This document shows, one piece after another, positions 46,133-56,420 of a stretch of 64,000 nt of DNA. This DNA is from Todiramphus chloris collaris (lineage: Eukaryota; Chordata; Aves; Coraciiformes; Alcedinidae): NCBI GenBank assembly GCA_025345505.1, contig JANVCC010000012.1, positions 444,013-508,012 of the forward strand. Direction: 5' to 3'. The notes below the pieces were generated by a model. It saw only the letters and a program-made list of their open reading frames with translations, made no database searches and was not told where the DNA came from. How positions within the stretch are numbered: position 1 is the first letter of the stretch; every line of letters begins with the position of its first letter. A program made the position numbers and the translations under genes.

Positions 46133-48300
46133 AAGATTTCACTGAGGACTGCAGAAGCCCATATGGACTCTGGAGATGCAGTGAGCACTGGAGAAGATCC
46201 CCTGATCCTGCCCCAGACCCTGCCTCTGTGCCTTGCCCGCACCAGGCAGCCCTGCCCACCAGCTGAGGAGGGGTTGCTGCCCGCAGGTCCTGATGGAGGG
46301 GCTGGGATGCAACAGGGTCTCTTACCTCTTCTCCTCTTCAGGGCAAGAATGGAGGCAACACTCAGGGATCGCATGATCACACAGGCCATGCTGGACTTCA
46401 TGCCCTGTTGGGACCCTGGGCTCATCATTCCACAGCTCCCTCCACTCCTTATCGCAGCAGAGGTAAGGTGTACAGAAATACATTCTGGGGTAGTATGTAG
46501 GCAAACACATGGTAGGACCAGGCAGAAGCCACTCCATGGGCCCAGGCAGGAGCATCCCAACTACTCTGAGCAGGAGCAGCTTGGTGGAGCACACTCCCTG
46601 GAGGAGGGGACCTGGCGTGCGGGCAAGTGGCCGGGGGTTCTGGGAGCCGTGTAGGGCAGGATGGTGCCCAGGTGCACAGTCCCCTCCCACTCCCTTATGG
46701 GAGACCCTTCACCTGACTCCCACTGGAACTCAAATCCCATCACCCCTATATGGTCTGCTGGAGAAGAAATAGTGATATAGAAAATGTCAGTTTTGCATTG
46801 TGGTTTTCCTGTCCTTTCTGATGCTCTGGTGCTGTGTCCTGAAGAGGTGTTGCAGGTACAGAAAAGAGTGGGTTTTTGATTTTCGCTCCACAGCTTCCTT
46901 TGGTGGCTGCTTGTAGCCACGGAGCATTTTATCAGGCTGCTGTGAAGTGGCCAGTTAGTGCTTAGCCAGAAAGCTCTGTTTCTGCTGCTGTCAGATGCTT
47001 GAGTTAGGCTCTGACCTTCTGGGCCTTCTTGGGAGCCCACTCGGCCTGGAGCCAATGTCAGCTCCAGTGGCCCCTGCCTGGACAGGAGCAGGTGGTGTGA
47101 GCATGGCCAGCCCTGGACCGTGCTGGGGAGGACAGTTCCTCTGCAGCTGAGGACCTCAGCGGACTCTTCTCTCCACAGGAGCATCTCTGCAACTTCAGAA
47201 GAGCACCTGAAAACACCCAGACCAGCCACCCCAACACCCCTGAGAGCTGAAACCACCACCAGCAGCCACCGCTCCTGCCTGGAACACTGGTCACAAGGTC
47301 ATGGTGAGGATCAGCCCCCAGCTCCCAGTATAGCAACAGCAGTAGCAGTATGGTGCAACTTCAGAGGTACATGGCCCTTGTCCAATGCCTCTTCCTCCTC
47401 CTCCTGATGCCCCTGCAGATCAGGCCTATCCAGGCTGTTCTGTTGTGAGTGCAGGAAGCAGGTGAGTGGGCTGCCCCATCTGCATCTGAGGGCCTCAGAG
47501 GCTTCCTTTCTCTACAGGAACCTTTCTAGAGCTTCAGAAGAACACCTGGAAACCGCTGTCTGCCACCCTCAGTCCAACCAGGATGTCAAGGAGCCAATGG
47601 TGAAGCCAGGACCAGACCTTGGACAGGACCCCACACAGGAACTCCTGGTGGGGAACAAGCAAAAGCAGGTTCCCAGGCATGGGTCGGGCAGGACACAGAG
47701 CCCTCTGGACGTGGAGCACAGTCCCCGACAGAGGGGTCCCAGAGCCTGGGTTCCGGAAGCCGTGCAGGGCAGGAAGGTGCCTCCAGAAGTACTCACCCGG
47801 TTCTGGAGCTGCCTGAAGACCCGCTGAAGATCCCGTTGGCAGCCCCGCTCTGTCCGCTTCTGCAGCCCCTGTGTTGTCAGCACTGGTCACAGAAGTGTCC
47901 CTGCAGCAGTCAGAGTGCCTGGGGCTGGGAACACCCTGGAGAGCCCCTCCCTCAGATATGGTAATAATGACAGATTTTCTCTCCCCCTGGCGCTGTGCTC
48001 CATCCAACCATCTGTGGCTGGGGGTGCGACACCCTCGGTGCCCAACTCCAGCAGGGACATCGCTGGTAGGTTTGTCGTCCTCGTCCATGCCAGAAGGAAC
48101 GCCTTCTGGTAAGATCTGCGCCTTGGCTACACCAAGCGTATGTTGTCTTGGTTTTCCCCATGAGATTATATTTGTTACTACAATTGTATACTTTGAGGTA
48201 TACAGTGATTTCTGCAGCTTAGTGTATTCATCACTGGCAATCTTGAAGAATCTGTATATGCTGCAAGTGCAAATAAACCATGTTATTTGTGAATCTGACT
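46133..48300 (+). other. unidentified locus with internally duplicated, exon-like segments
   Basis: Consensus splice sites occur on the plus strand: acceptor TCTCCTCTTCAG/GG at 46342, donor GAG/GTAAGG at 46464, acceptors ending CCACAG (47179) and CTACAG (47516), and donors GTT/GTGAGT (47445) and CAG/GTGAGT (47460). Two segments are duplicated: 46560-46680 with 47690-47800, and 47147-47225 with 47484-47562. The latter pair stays in one frame and gives SEEHL(K/E)T in both. ATG 47350 opens a hydrophobic leader (QCLFLLLLMPLQ); splicing 47444 to 47516 would extend it to a frame of about 135 codons ending at 47827. An AATAAA follows. I do not recognise the product. It may be a gene, a pseudogene, or an unknown repeat. 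Confidence 0.35.
48272..48277 (+). terminator. AATAAA polyadenylation signal candidate
   Basis: A canonical hexamer in an A/T-rich stretch that reads like a 3'UTR end, followed by a TGTTATTTGTG-type GT-rich element at the right spacing for cleavage. It closes the duplicated-exon locus if that locus is transcribed. Confidence 0.45.
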
Positions 48301-48540
48301 GATTCCTGTGAGTGAAACTGGACCTACATCGTAATAGGATGCTTGTGCATCTGGCGTTGGGCCTATAGTCATGGGAAAACTGTGCTGTTCATGCATCCTG
48401 GAAGGGAACTTGGACCTACAGCAAACAGGCTGTTAGCGTGTGTCTGGTGTTGGACCTAGAGCAACACATCTTATTTGGTATACCTATTAAGAGATAAGTC
48501 CAGCCGTCCCTAGCCCTTCTAATCTCTGAGGACCAGCTAG
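48300..48540 (+). repeat. diverged short repeats around a GGACCTA core
   Basis: TGGACCTACA, TGGGCCTATAG, TGGACCTACAG and TGGACCTAGAG recur about every 45-65 bases, with TCTGGCGTTGGGCC and TCTGGTGTTGGACC as a longer shared block. It looks like an eroded tandem array just past the AATAAA. Confidence 0.5.
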
Positions 48541-48604
48541 AACACAACAGGATTCATCTGTTGACTAAATTTACCCTTCATGCAACATCTGGGTACTCGG
48601 AAAA

Positions 48605-49150
48605 CAACTGGTCTTACTCATGAAGACTGAGGCAAAGAAGGTGTTCAGGACCTCAGCCTTTTCCTTATCCTTGGTCTCTATGTTTCACCCTGCATCCAAA
48701 AAATGATGGAGATTCTCCTTAGTCCTTGTTCTGTTGTTAATGTATTTCTAGAAACAAAATGTTTTCATTCTTTTTTATGGCAGTAGCCAGACTAAGTTCT
48801 GGTTGGGCTTTGGCCCTTCTCATTTTCTCCCTGCAGAACTTCACAACACCCTTGTAGTCATCCCGAGTTCCCTTGCCCCTTCTTCCAAAGATCTCCCAAG
48901 TTCCAGTCAAAGCTCTATGTTCAGCCAGAACAGTGTTCTCCCCTGCTGGCTTGTCCTTTGGCACATGGGGACAGCTGCTCCTGCACCTCAGTGTTTTCCT
49001 TCTTGAAGAATGTCCAGCCTCCCTGGGCTCCTTTGCCCTTCAGGATGGCCTGCTAAGGCCCTCTCTCATCCAGGTTCTTAAAGAGGCCAAAGACTGCCCT
49101 CTTACACTCCAAGGGAGCAGTGCTAATGAGCCCTCTCCTTACTTCTCCCA
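48605..49150 (-). mobile_element. CR1 LINE, internal ORF2 fragment
   Basis: On the minus strand the region between endonuclease and reverse transcriptase is visible: ELWxEL-like residues, then DDYKGVVKFCREKMRRAKAQ and LSLATAIKKNENI, followed by residues matching the EVLNTFF segment of the full-length copy. It lacks the 3' tail, which is unusual for CR1 and implies later truncation. Confidence 0.88.
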
Positions 49151-49479
49151 GAAACTCTTACCATTTCTGTGGAGACCAGCTTCAGAGCAGGTAAGACTGC
49201 ACTGGGGAAGGAATCTAAAGCGAAAAAGGCTAACAAAAAGCTCTTTTGGAGGCTTTTTTTTTAAGCCGGTTACAGCGGCCAAGCCTGACCCGGCACCGGC
49301 AGCTTGGGGGCGGTCACTCGAGAGAGCGTGGGCGGAGCCACCCTCAGCGGCGGGGATTTTAAACAATGTTCATCAGCTAGTAACGTTCATCAGCTGCTAA
49401 CTGTGCCGTCAGGGTGTAAGAAGCCTTCGGGAGAACAAACGGCCTAAAAGGGAAAATCCTTGTTACCAGGCAAGTACTT

Positions 49480-49640
49480 AAAAGGGGCAGTAAACTATCC
49501 CTTGTTGTAAGCTATCACTTGTTGAGAGCATCAGCTCATAGAGGAACTGCGTGAGAACGGAGCGACGGACCCAGAAGCTACTCGAGAGGAGCAGCGTGGG
49601 AACGGCGCGGCAGACCCAGGTAAGTTTAGGGGCTATTTGG
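49480..49640 (+). promoter_or_regulatory. CR1 5'UTR with internal repeat and a consensus splice donor
   Basis: Two related blocks (GTGAGAACGGAGCGACGGAC and GTGGGAACGGCGCGGCAGAC) sit 46 bases apart, and the second ends in CAG/GTAAGT at 49619/49620, a perfect vertebrate 5' splice site. Upstream, ATGTTCATCAGCTAGTAACG is echoed by CGTTCATCAGCTGCTAAC. The region probably holds the internal pol II promoter of the element. Confidence 0.55.
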
Positions 49641-49854
49641 CAGTTTTTCCTTTGAAGGGAAAACCCCCGGGGGGTGCTGAGTCAGCCCGGAGCCGGCAGC
49701 TTGCGCGGGAGGAGGGGGCGAGGCGGCGGCGTGGCCAGGGTGACCCCTAGGGAGCGCTGCGACCAGAGCGGGCAAACAGAGCGGGACACCTCAGCCAGGG
49801 CGTGGCGCGGCAGTTTTTGCGCGGCAGTGCGCTGAGGCGCTGCTTGCCGGGTCA

Positions 49855-50943
49855 GTGAGAACGGTCTCCACTCGTCAGAGACCGGCTGCCTCGCCGAGAG
49901 CTGCACCCACCGTGGCTGATGCAGCTGTGCGGGCAGAGCTACAAAAGAATCAGGCAGCCCCCCAGGTGTCGGGCTGCAGGCTGTGCCCTGCAGTGACACC
50001 AGTACGAGATGGCAACGGTGAGCATTCCCGCGGGAGGTGTGCCCAGGGAGAGGAACCCCTCCGACTAATGACGGAGCTCCGAGAGAAGGTGGACAGACTG
50101 AGGAACATCAGGGAGAGCTATTACTGGGCAAGCATCCTGCCTTCCTTGGGGCAGACCGAGCAAACTATTAAACTAGGAGACCCTGAAAGTTCCCTGTCCC
50201 ACCTTCATCAGGGTGGCAGTAACGATCGTGACAATGAGGGGCAACGCCAACAAGTTCACACCCGATGTGCTGCTTTAGTTAATTCCCCCACCCTTTCAGG
50301 TGCCTGTAGGCAAGAGGCTCTGCAAGCTGAGTCCTCTAACCTCAATGAAGAAGACTCAAGAGGAATGGAAACCTCACCAAGAATTAATCGGGACAAGCCT
50401 ACCCTGAAAACTTCTTTAACAAAGAAGAAACGGTGGGTCGTTGTCATAGGGGACTCTTTTCTGAGGGGAACTGAAGGCCCAGTATGCAGACCTGACCCAC
50501 TGCACAGGGAAGTCTGCTGCCTGCCTGTGGTCCGAGTGAAGGATGTGGTTAGGAAGCTCCCCACTCTGGTACAACCTACAGACTATTACCCGTTACTAAC
50601 ATTTCAACTGGGCAGTGACGAAATTGCCCAAACAGGGAACCTGAGGAGAATTAAAAAAGATTTTAGGGCCCTTGGATGATTGCTTAAAGGATCAGGAGTG
50701 CAAGTAGTGTTCTCCTCAATCTCCTTAATGTCAGGGAATGGGAAGGGAATAAACAGCAAGACCTGCCAGGTCAACACCTGGCTTCGAGACTGGTGTCACC
50801 GTCAGAACTTTGGAGTCTTTGACCATGGGTTACTCTACACTGCACCAGGTTTGCTGGAATCAGATGGGACACACCTGTCACATAAGGGGAGGAGAATCCT
50901 TGCACTGGAGCTGTCAGGGCTCATTGATAGAGCTTTAAACTAG
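49855..50943 (+). pseudogene. CR1 ORF1 with SGNH-type esterase domain, one nonsense mutation
   Basis: ORF1 of CR1-like LINEs carries an esterase domain. Here the frame holds a cysteine pair (CRLCP), a short coiled-coil-like helix (ELREKVDRLRNIRESYY) and the esterase: the catalytic-serine block VVVIGDSFLRG at about 50438-50470, the block LGSDEIA in the place of the family's G-x-N-D, and the catalytic Asp-His block SDGTHLSHKGRRIL near 50859-50900. An in-frame TGA at 50677-50679 splits the domain, at a site where CGA to TGA is a likely CpG decay. The first in-frame ATG is 50068, although the frame is open from further upstream, so the true start is unclear. Confidence 0.88.
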
Positions 50944-51012
50944 ATTTGAAGGGGGAAGGGGACAGAGTCTGGCTTTCTGAGACTAAACCTAAGAGCTGCA
51001 CATCAGTGCTAA

Positions 51013-53926
51013 TTGGCTAATGTCCCAGAGAGCTACTTGGGGGTGCTGCCACCAGCAGAGATTGAGTGCACTATGTATGGGGATAGGACAGCCACTAAGG
51101 TCACTGGTCTGCTAGTAGTTGGGGCACTGGCAGGGAGAGGTGAAGCAGGAGTTAGGCCTCTTGCCTCCAAGAAAGAGGCAGGGAGATCACTATCCCAGCT
51201 AAGGTGCTTCTACACTAATGCATGCAGCATGGGCAATAAACAGGAAGAGCTGGAAGCTGAGGTGCAAAAGGGAAACTACGATATAGTTGCTATCACGGAG
51301 ACATGGTGGGATGATGCACACAATTGGAGTGCCATGCTAGATGGCTACAAACTCTTCAGGAGAGGAGGGGGAGTGGCATTGTACGTTAGGCAGGGAATTG
51401 ATAGTCTGGAGATCAGCAATAGTGATGGAAGGGTAGAATGCCTGTGGGTCAAAATCAGGGGTAAGGCCAACAGGGCTGACATAGTGGGAGTCTGCTATAG
51501 ACCACCCATACAGGAAGAAGGTATAGATGAAATATTCTATAAACAATTAGAGGAAGTTGCCCGATCACAGACACTAGTTCTTGTGGGTGACTTCAATCTG
51601 ACAGATATTTGCTGGAAGTTGAATACAGCAGCAAGGAAGCAGTCCAGGAGGTTCCTGGAGCGTGTGGAAGACAACTTCCTGATGCAGCTGGTGAGGGAAC
51701 CAACCTGGGAAGGCTCCCTGCTGGACCTGCTGTTTACCAACAGAGAAGGACTTGTGGATTGTGTGAAGGTTGGAGGATGTCTTGGGCACAGTGATCATGA
51801 AATTATAGAATTTTCAGTTCTAGAAGCGGTAAGGAGGGGGGACAGCAGAACTGCTGCCTTGGACTTCCGGAGGGCAGACTTTGACCTTTTTGGGAGACTG
51901 GTTGCAGGGTCCCTTGGGAGGCAGTCCTGCAGAGCAAAGGGGCCCAGGAAGCCTGGACAGCTCTCAAGAGGGAAATCTTTAAGGCTCTGGAGTAGGCTGT
52001 CCCAGTGAGCTGTAAGATGAGCCGGAAGGGCAGAAGGCCAGCCTGGCCGAGCAGAGAGCTCTGGCTAGAGCTCAAGAAGAAAAAGAAGGTCTATGACCTA
52101 TGGAAGAAGGGGCAAGTCACTCACAAAAACTACAAGGATTCTGTGAGACGATGCAGAGATAGAATAAGAAAGGCAAAAGCTCAGCTTGAGCTTAAGCTGG
52201 CGACTAACATAAAAGACAATAAAAAAAGCTTCTATAAATACCTAAACAGCAAAAGGAGGGTTAGGGAGAATGTCCACCCCTTGCTAAATGCAAATGGAGA
52301 ATTAGTGACTGGGGATGAGGAAAAGGCTGAGATGCTCAATGCCTTTTTTGCTTCGGTCTTTAATGGTCGGACTGACTCACTGAGTGATCTGCCTCTAGAA
52401 CCAAATGATGGAGATGGGGAACGGTATCAAGGTTTCTTTCAAGAGGAGACAATACGTGAACTGCTGCACAGCTCAAATGTACAGAAGTCTATGGGGCCAG
52501 ATGAAATTCATCCAAGGGTGCTGAAGAAGCTGTCAGAGGAGCTCGCCAAGCCATTTTCTATTGTTTACAATCAGTCCTGGCTGACTGGGGAGGTACCGGC
52601 TGACTGAAAGTTGGCAAACGTGATGCCAATATACAAGAAAGGTAAGAGGGAAGACCCAGGGAACTACAGGCCTATCAGTCTGACCTGAGTGCCAGGTAAA
52701 CTCATGGAGCAGATCATTCTGAGTGTTATCATGGGACATATACAGGACATCCAGATGATGAGGCCCAGTCAACATGGATTTATGAAGGGCAGGTCTTGTC
52801 TGACAAACTTGATCTCATTCTATGATAAAATGACCCGTCTAGTGGATGAGTGAAGAGCTGTGGATGTTGTCTACCTTGATTTTAGCAAAGCCCTTGATAC
52901 TGTTTCCCGTAGCATTCTCCTGCAGAAACTGGCTGCCTATGGCTTGAATGGATGTGCGCTTCGCTGGATCCAAAACTGGTTGGATGGCCGGGCCCAGCGA
53001 GTGGTGGTGAATGGAGCTAAATCCAGTTGGTGGCCGGTCGCTAGTGGTGTTCCCCAAGGCTCAGTGTTGGGACCAGTTCTCTTCAGTATCTTTGTTAATG
53101 ACCTGGATGAGGGGATGGAGTGCATCCTTAGCAAGTTCACAGATGACACTAAATTGGGGAGGCTGTTGATCTGCCCGAGGGTCGGGAGGCTCTGCAGAGG
53201 GATCTGGCCAGGCTGGAGCAATGGGCTGAAGCCAACTGCATGACGTTCAACAAGACCAAGTGCAGGGTCCTGCACTTGGGTCACAACAACCCCCTGCAGT
53301 GTTACAGGCTTGGGAAGAAGTGGCTGGAAAGCTGCACAGCGGAGAAGGACTTGGGGGTGCTGGTAGACAGCTGACTGAATGAGCCAGCAGTGTGCCCAAG
53401 CAGCCAAGAAGACCAACAGCATCCTGGCATGTATCAAGAACAGTGTGGCCAGCAGGAGCAGGGAGGTGATTGTACCCCTGTACTCAGCACGGGTGAGGCC
53501 ACACCTTGAATACTGTGTCCAGTTTTGGGCCCCTCGCTACAAGAAGGATGTTGAGGTACTGGAGCGAGTTCAGAGACGGGCAACGAAGCTGGTGAAGGGT
53601 CTGGAGAATTTCTCCTATGAGGAGAGGCTGAGGGAGCTGGGATTGTTTAGTTTGGAGAAGGCTCAGGGGGAACCTTATTGCTCTCTACAACTACCTGAAG
53701 GGAGGTTGTAGGGAGGTGGGGGTCGACCTCCCAAATTAAAAATGACAGGACAAGGGGGAATGGCTTCAAGTTGCGCCAAGGGAAATTTAGGTTAGATATC
53801 AGGAAAAATTTCTTTACAGGGAGGGTAGTTAAGCATTGGAATGGGCTGCCCAGGGAGGTGGTGGAGTCCCCATCCCTGGAAGTGTTTAAAAACCATGTGG
53901 ATGTGGTGCTGAGGGACATGGTTTAG
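51013..53926 (+). pseudogene. CR1 ORF2 (endonuclease plus reverse transcriptase), disabled
   Basis: The apurinic-type endonuclease covers 51200-51830 with its landmarks in order: TNACSMGNKQ, the catalytic ITETWWD, GVCYRPP, VGDFNL and GHSDH. The reverse transcriptase follows: [31 protein letters not shown] and the active-site FTDDTKLG, with both aspartates kept. The C-terminal block [19 protein letters not shown] and [14 protein letters not shown] is intact. Breaks: a frame change near 51917; stops at 51993, 52605, 52686 and 52851; frame changes near 53163, 53375 and 53662. No ATG is evident at the ORF start. It would act in the nucleus in target-primed reverse transcription if intact. Confidence 0.92.
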
Positions 53927-54007
53927 GGACCTTGGCAGTGCAGGGTGAATGGCTGGACTTGATGATCTTAAAGGTATGTTCCAACCAGACGATTCTATGA
54001 TTCACGA

Positions 54008-54375
54008 CTGCTTTGCCCAAGACCGACTCCAAACTTCCTATCACCCACAAGCCCTTCTCTGTTCGCATACAACAGGTCTCACTGGGAACCTTCCCCAGCT
54101 GCCGACCTCACCAGCTGTGTAAGGAACAGCTCTTCCATACACTCCAGAACCTTCTTCCCTCTCTGCTGTGTTCTGTTTCCAGCAGACATCTGGTAAGTTG
54201 AAGTCCCCCACTAGAACAAGGGCTAGCGATTGTGGTGAGGCTTGTACTGATCATGTCCTCGTGCTCACGGGTGAAGCCACAGCTTGAGTATTGTATTCAG
54301 TTTTGGGCGTCGCAGCCTATGAAAGATGTTGAGGTGCTGGAGCAGATCCAGAGAAGGGCAACAGTGCTGCTGAGG
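54008..54375. mobile_element. composite CR1 fragment: inverted endonuclease part joined to a sense ORF2 part
   Basis: 54013-54235 read on the minus strand corresponds to the endonuclease region around 51595-51790 of the full-length copy (the plus-strand shadow peptide PKTDSKLPITHKPFSV parallels the antisense peptide there). From about 54240 the orientation flips to plus and reads VKPQLEYCIQFWAS and EVLEQIQRRAT, ORF2 C-terminal motifs. No CR1 3' end follows. Confidence 0.8.
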
Positions 54376-54499
54376 CCACAGGGCCAGGATGGAGAACAGC
54401 CCCTGTTTCTAAAAAGCTGCGGCACCCCCTCAGCGACAGCCTGAACCTTAGCCCCTGGAAGGCAGCAAACTTCATCAGACACCCTGTCAGGAGGACCGA

Positions 54500-54960
54500 T
54501 GGGTGCTTTGGAGCCCCTTCACACAGAATCCCCCCCAGAGGAGCCCTCATCGTGTTCTTTTGGGTGCGGGGGCTGCCCGCACATCTTCCTCAGGAGCGCC
54601 CGCGGCTGCTCCCAGCCCGCCATGCGCGCCGGGGTTCCCCTGGAGGAGGGCGCACAGCCCGGCACGCACCCGCCCCAAGATGGCGCCGGCCACTCAAGCC
54701 CAGGGAACCGACCCGTCTCGCGATAGCGGCCCCCGCGGGCTTTGGCACCAGCGGAATGGCGGCGGGCCTCGGTCCCCCGGGGGCAGGACGCGGGGCTGGC
54801 GGCCCCCGGACGGTGCCAGAAGGAGAGCTGAGCCCGGCTGGAAGGGCTGAGTGTTGCGGGGAGAGGGCGGCTGGAGGAGCGCAGCGGGGAGGGGCAGCGC
54901 GGTGAGCGTCCCTCCCACCGAGCGCCCGGCACACGCTCGGCACCCCTCTTAAAACTGCAT
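54500..54960 (+). promoter_or_regulatory. CpG island, candidate promoter
   Basis: About 450 bases of dense CG content flanked by CR1 on both sides. It contains CCAAGATGGCGCC (54677-54689), which resembles a YY1-type site common just downstream of TATA-less start sites, and a Kozak-favourable ATG at 54756 followed by a donor. No gene is recognised downstream within the window. Confidence 0.5.
54756..54901 (+). other. candidate first coding exon in the CpG island
   Basis: ATG 54756 lies in a good context (GCGGAATGG, with G at -3 and +4) and opens 48 codons rich in Gly, Ala and Arg up to GCGCG/GTGAGC, a donor at 54901/54902. Low-complexity first exons like this are common in vertebrate genes, but GC-rich DNA also produces such frames by chance. 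No downstream exon was identified. Confidence 0.25.
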
Positions 54961-54974
54961 CTCAGGAGTTTGTA

Positions 54975-55440
54975 AACTGCTGGAGTGAATCCAGAGGAGG
55001 TCACGAAGATGGTCAGGGGGCTGAAGCACCTCCCCTGTGGGGCCAGGCTGAGAGGCTTCTGCTCGCTAAGCCTGGAGGAGAGAAAGCTCCGGGGAGACCT
55101 TGCAGCCTTTCAGTACTTAAAGGGGCCTGTCAGAAACATGGGGAGGGACTTCACCGGGGAGCATGGTCATAGGAGGAGGAGTAACGGTTTTAAAATTAAA
55201 GAGGGTGGATTTAGAATTGATAGTAGTAGGAAGGTCGTCACTGTGAGTGTGGTGAGACAACAACCCAGGTTGCCCAGAGAGGCGGTCGATGCCCCATCCC
55301 TGGAACCATTCGAGGTGAGGTTGGCTGGGGCTCTGAGCAACCTGCGCTAGCTGCAATGTCCCTGCTCCCTGCAGGGCTGGACTAGATGACATTTAAAGGT
55401 CCCTTCCAACCCAAAACAGTCTGTGACTGTCATTCTATGA
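54975..55440 (+). mobile_element. CR1 LINE 3' fragment
   Basis: The frame from 54985 (residues LSLEERKLRGDLAAFQYL, then RLPREAVDAPSLEPFEVRL) is the ORF2 C-terminus and stays open to 55350. The 3'UTR block GATGACATTTAAAGGTCCC leads to TGTGACTGTCATTCTATGA. It sits directly against the CpG island. Confidence 0.93.
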
Positions 55441-55514
55441 AAATAACAAATATGCCAAAAATGCAACAAAAGCCTCATAATAACATTTCGAACTGTGGAA
55501 GCCAAAAGCACAGA

Positions 55515-56085
55515 GAATTGCCTAGATCGGAAATGACCTTTGAAGTCAAGTCCAACTGTTAACCAAGTACTGACAAGTCCTTGACTTGTTCCCAGACCCT
55601 CAGCATCATCTCTACATGACTTTTAAATACCTCCAGAGACGGGGACCCACCACTGCCCTGGGCAAGCCATTCCAATGCTTGACAACCCTTTCAGTAATGA
55701 AATACCCTAATATCCAATCTAAACCTCCCTTGGCACAACTTGAGGCTGTTTCTTCTTGTCCTATCACTTGTTCCTTGGGAGAACAGACCAACCCCCACCT
55801 GGTTCCATCCTCTTTTCAGGGAGTTGTTGAGAGTGAGAAGGTCTCCCCTGAGCCTCCTTTCCTCCATGCTTAGCAACCCCAGGTCCCTCAGCTGCTCCTC
55901 ACAACACTTGTGCTCTAGACCCTACCCCACCTTCATTGTCACTGCTCCTCTGGACACGCTCCAGCCCCTCAATGTTCTTGGAGTGAGGGGTCCAAAACTG
56001 AACGCAATACTCAAGATACAGCCTCACCTGTGCTGATTACAGGGGTAAAATCACTTCTCTGGTCCTACTGGCCACACTATTCAGT
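55515..56085 (-). mobile_element. CR1 LINE 3' fragment, about 570 bp
   Basis: Reversed CR1 of the subfamily seen at 42.3 and 59.0 kb: CTCCAGAGACGGGGACCCACC, then CACAACTTGAGGCTGTTTC and GGGAGTTGTTGAGAGTGAG. The tail octamers are lost. It faces the plus-strand copy at 54975, with 75 bases of AT-rich sequence between them. Confidence 0.93.
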
Positions 56086-56088
56086 GCA

Positions 56089-56420
56089 TAATGCTGAGAC
56101 CTGTGCAAGCTTCTTGGCTGAACTCTGGCCCTGTCTCCTGAAACAATAACAGCTGCATAACCCTCATGTTCAATTAGTCCCTGTGCTGAAGAAAGCAGAC
56201 TCCAGACCAGCTTTGTGAAGTTCTGTGGCCTTGTGTATGTAATAACTACAAAATAAGTCACATTCTTATATCTCTCTTTGCTCAATGTCTCTAAGTGTAT
56301 AAAATTTATCTCTGCTGTACTGAGACAGAGTTCACATCAGTGTTTCTCTGCTGATTTTTTTCTCTCCTTATAGCTGCAGTAAATAAACTTCTATTCTAAC
56401 CTGACCTAAACTGTATTCCC
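56089..56420 (+). mobile_element. possible old solo LTR
   Basis: A stretch starting TGCTGAGACCTGTGC has a TATA-like GTATAAAATT (56297) followed about 80 bases later by AGTAAATAAACTTC, the promoter to polyA-signal spacing of a retroviral LTR. A matching target duplication or a clean CA end was not found. A cellular 3' end or promoter fragment is equally possible. Confidence 0.3.

Larger units (their letters stand above)
49260..54003 (+). mobile_element. near full-length CR1 LINE retrotransposon, inactivated
   Basis: About 4.7 kb: GC-rich 5'UTR (about 49260-49854), ORF1 (to 50943), a 60-70 base spacer, ORF2 (51013-53926) and a short 3'UTR ending GATTCTATGATT at 54002. The usual CR1 length is about 4.5 kb, so this is essentially complete. 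ORF1 has one and ORF2 several stops and frame changes, most explicable as single-base changes, so the copy is dead but young enough to read throughout. The 5' limit is uncertain because it abuts another CR1. Confidence 0.93.
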
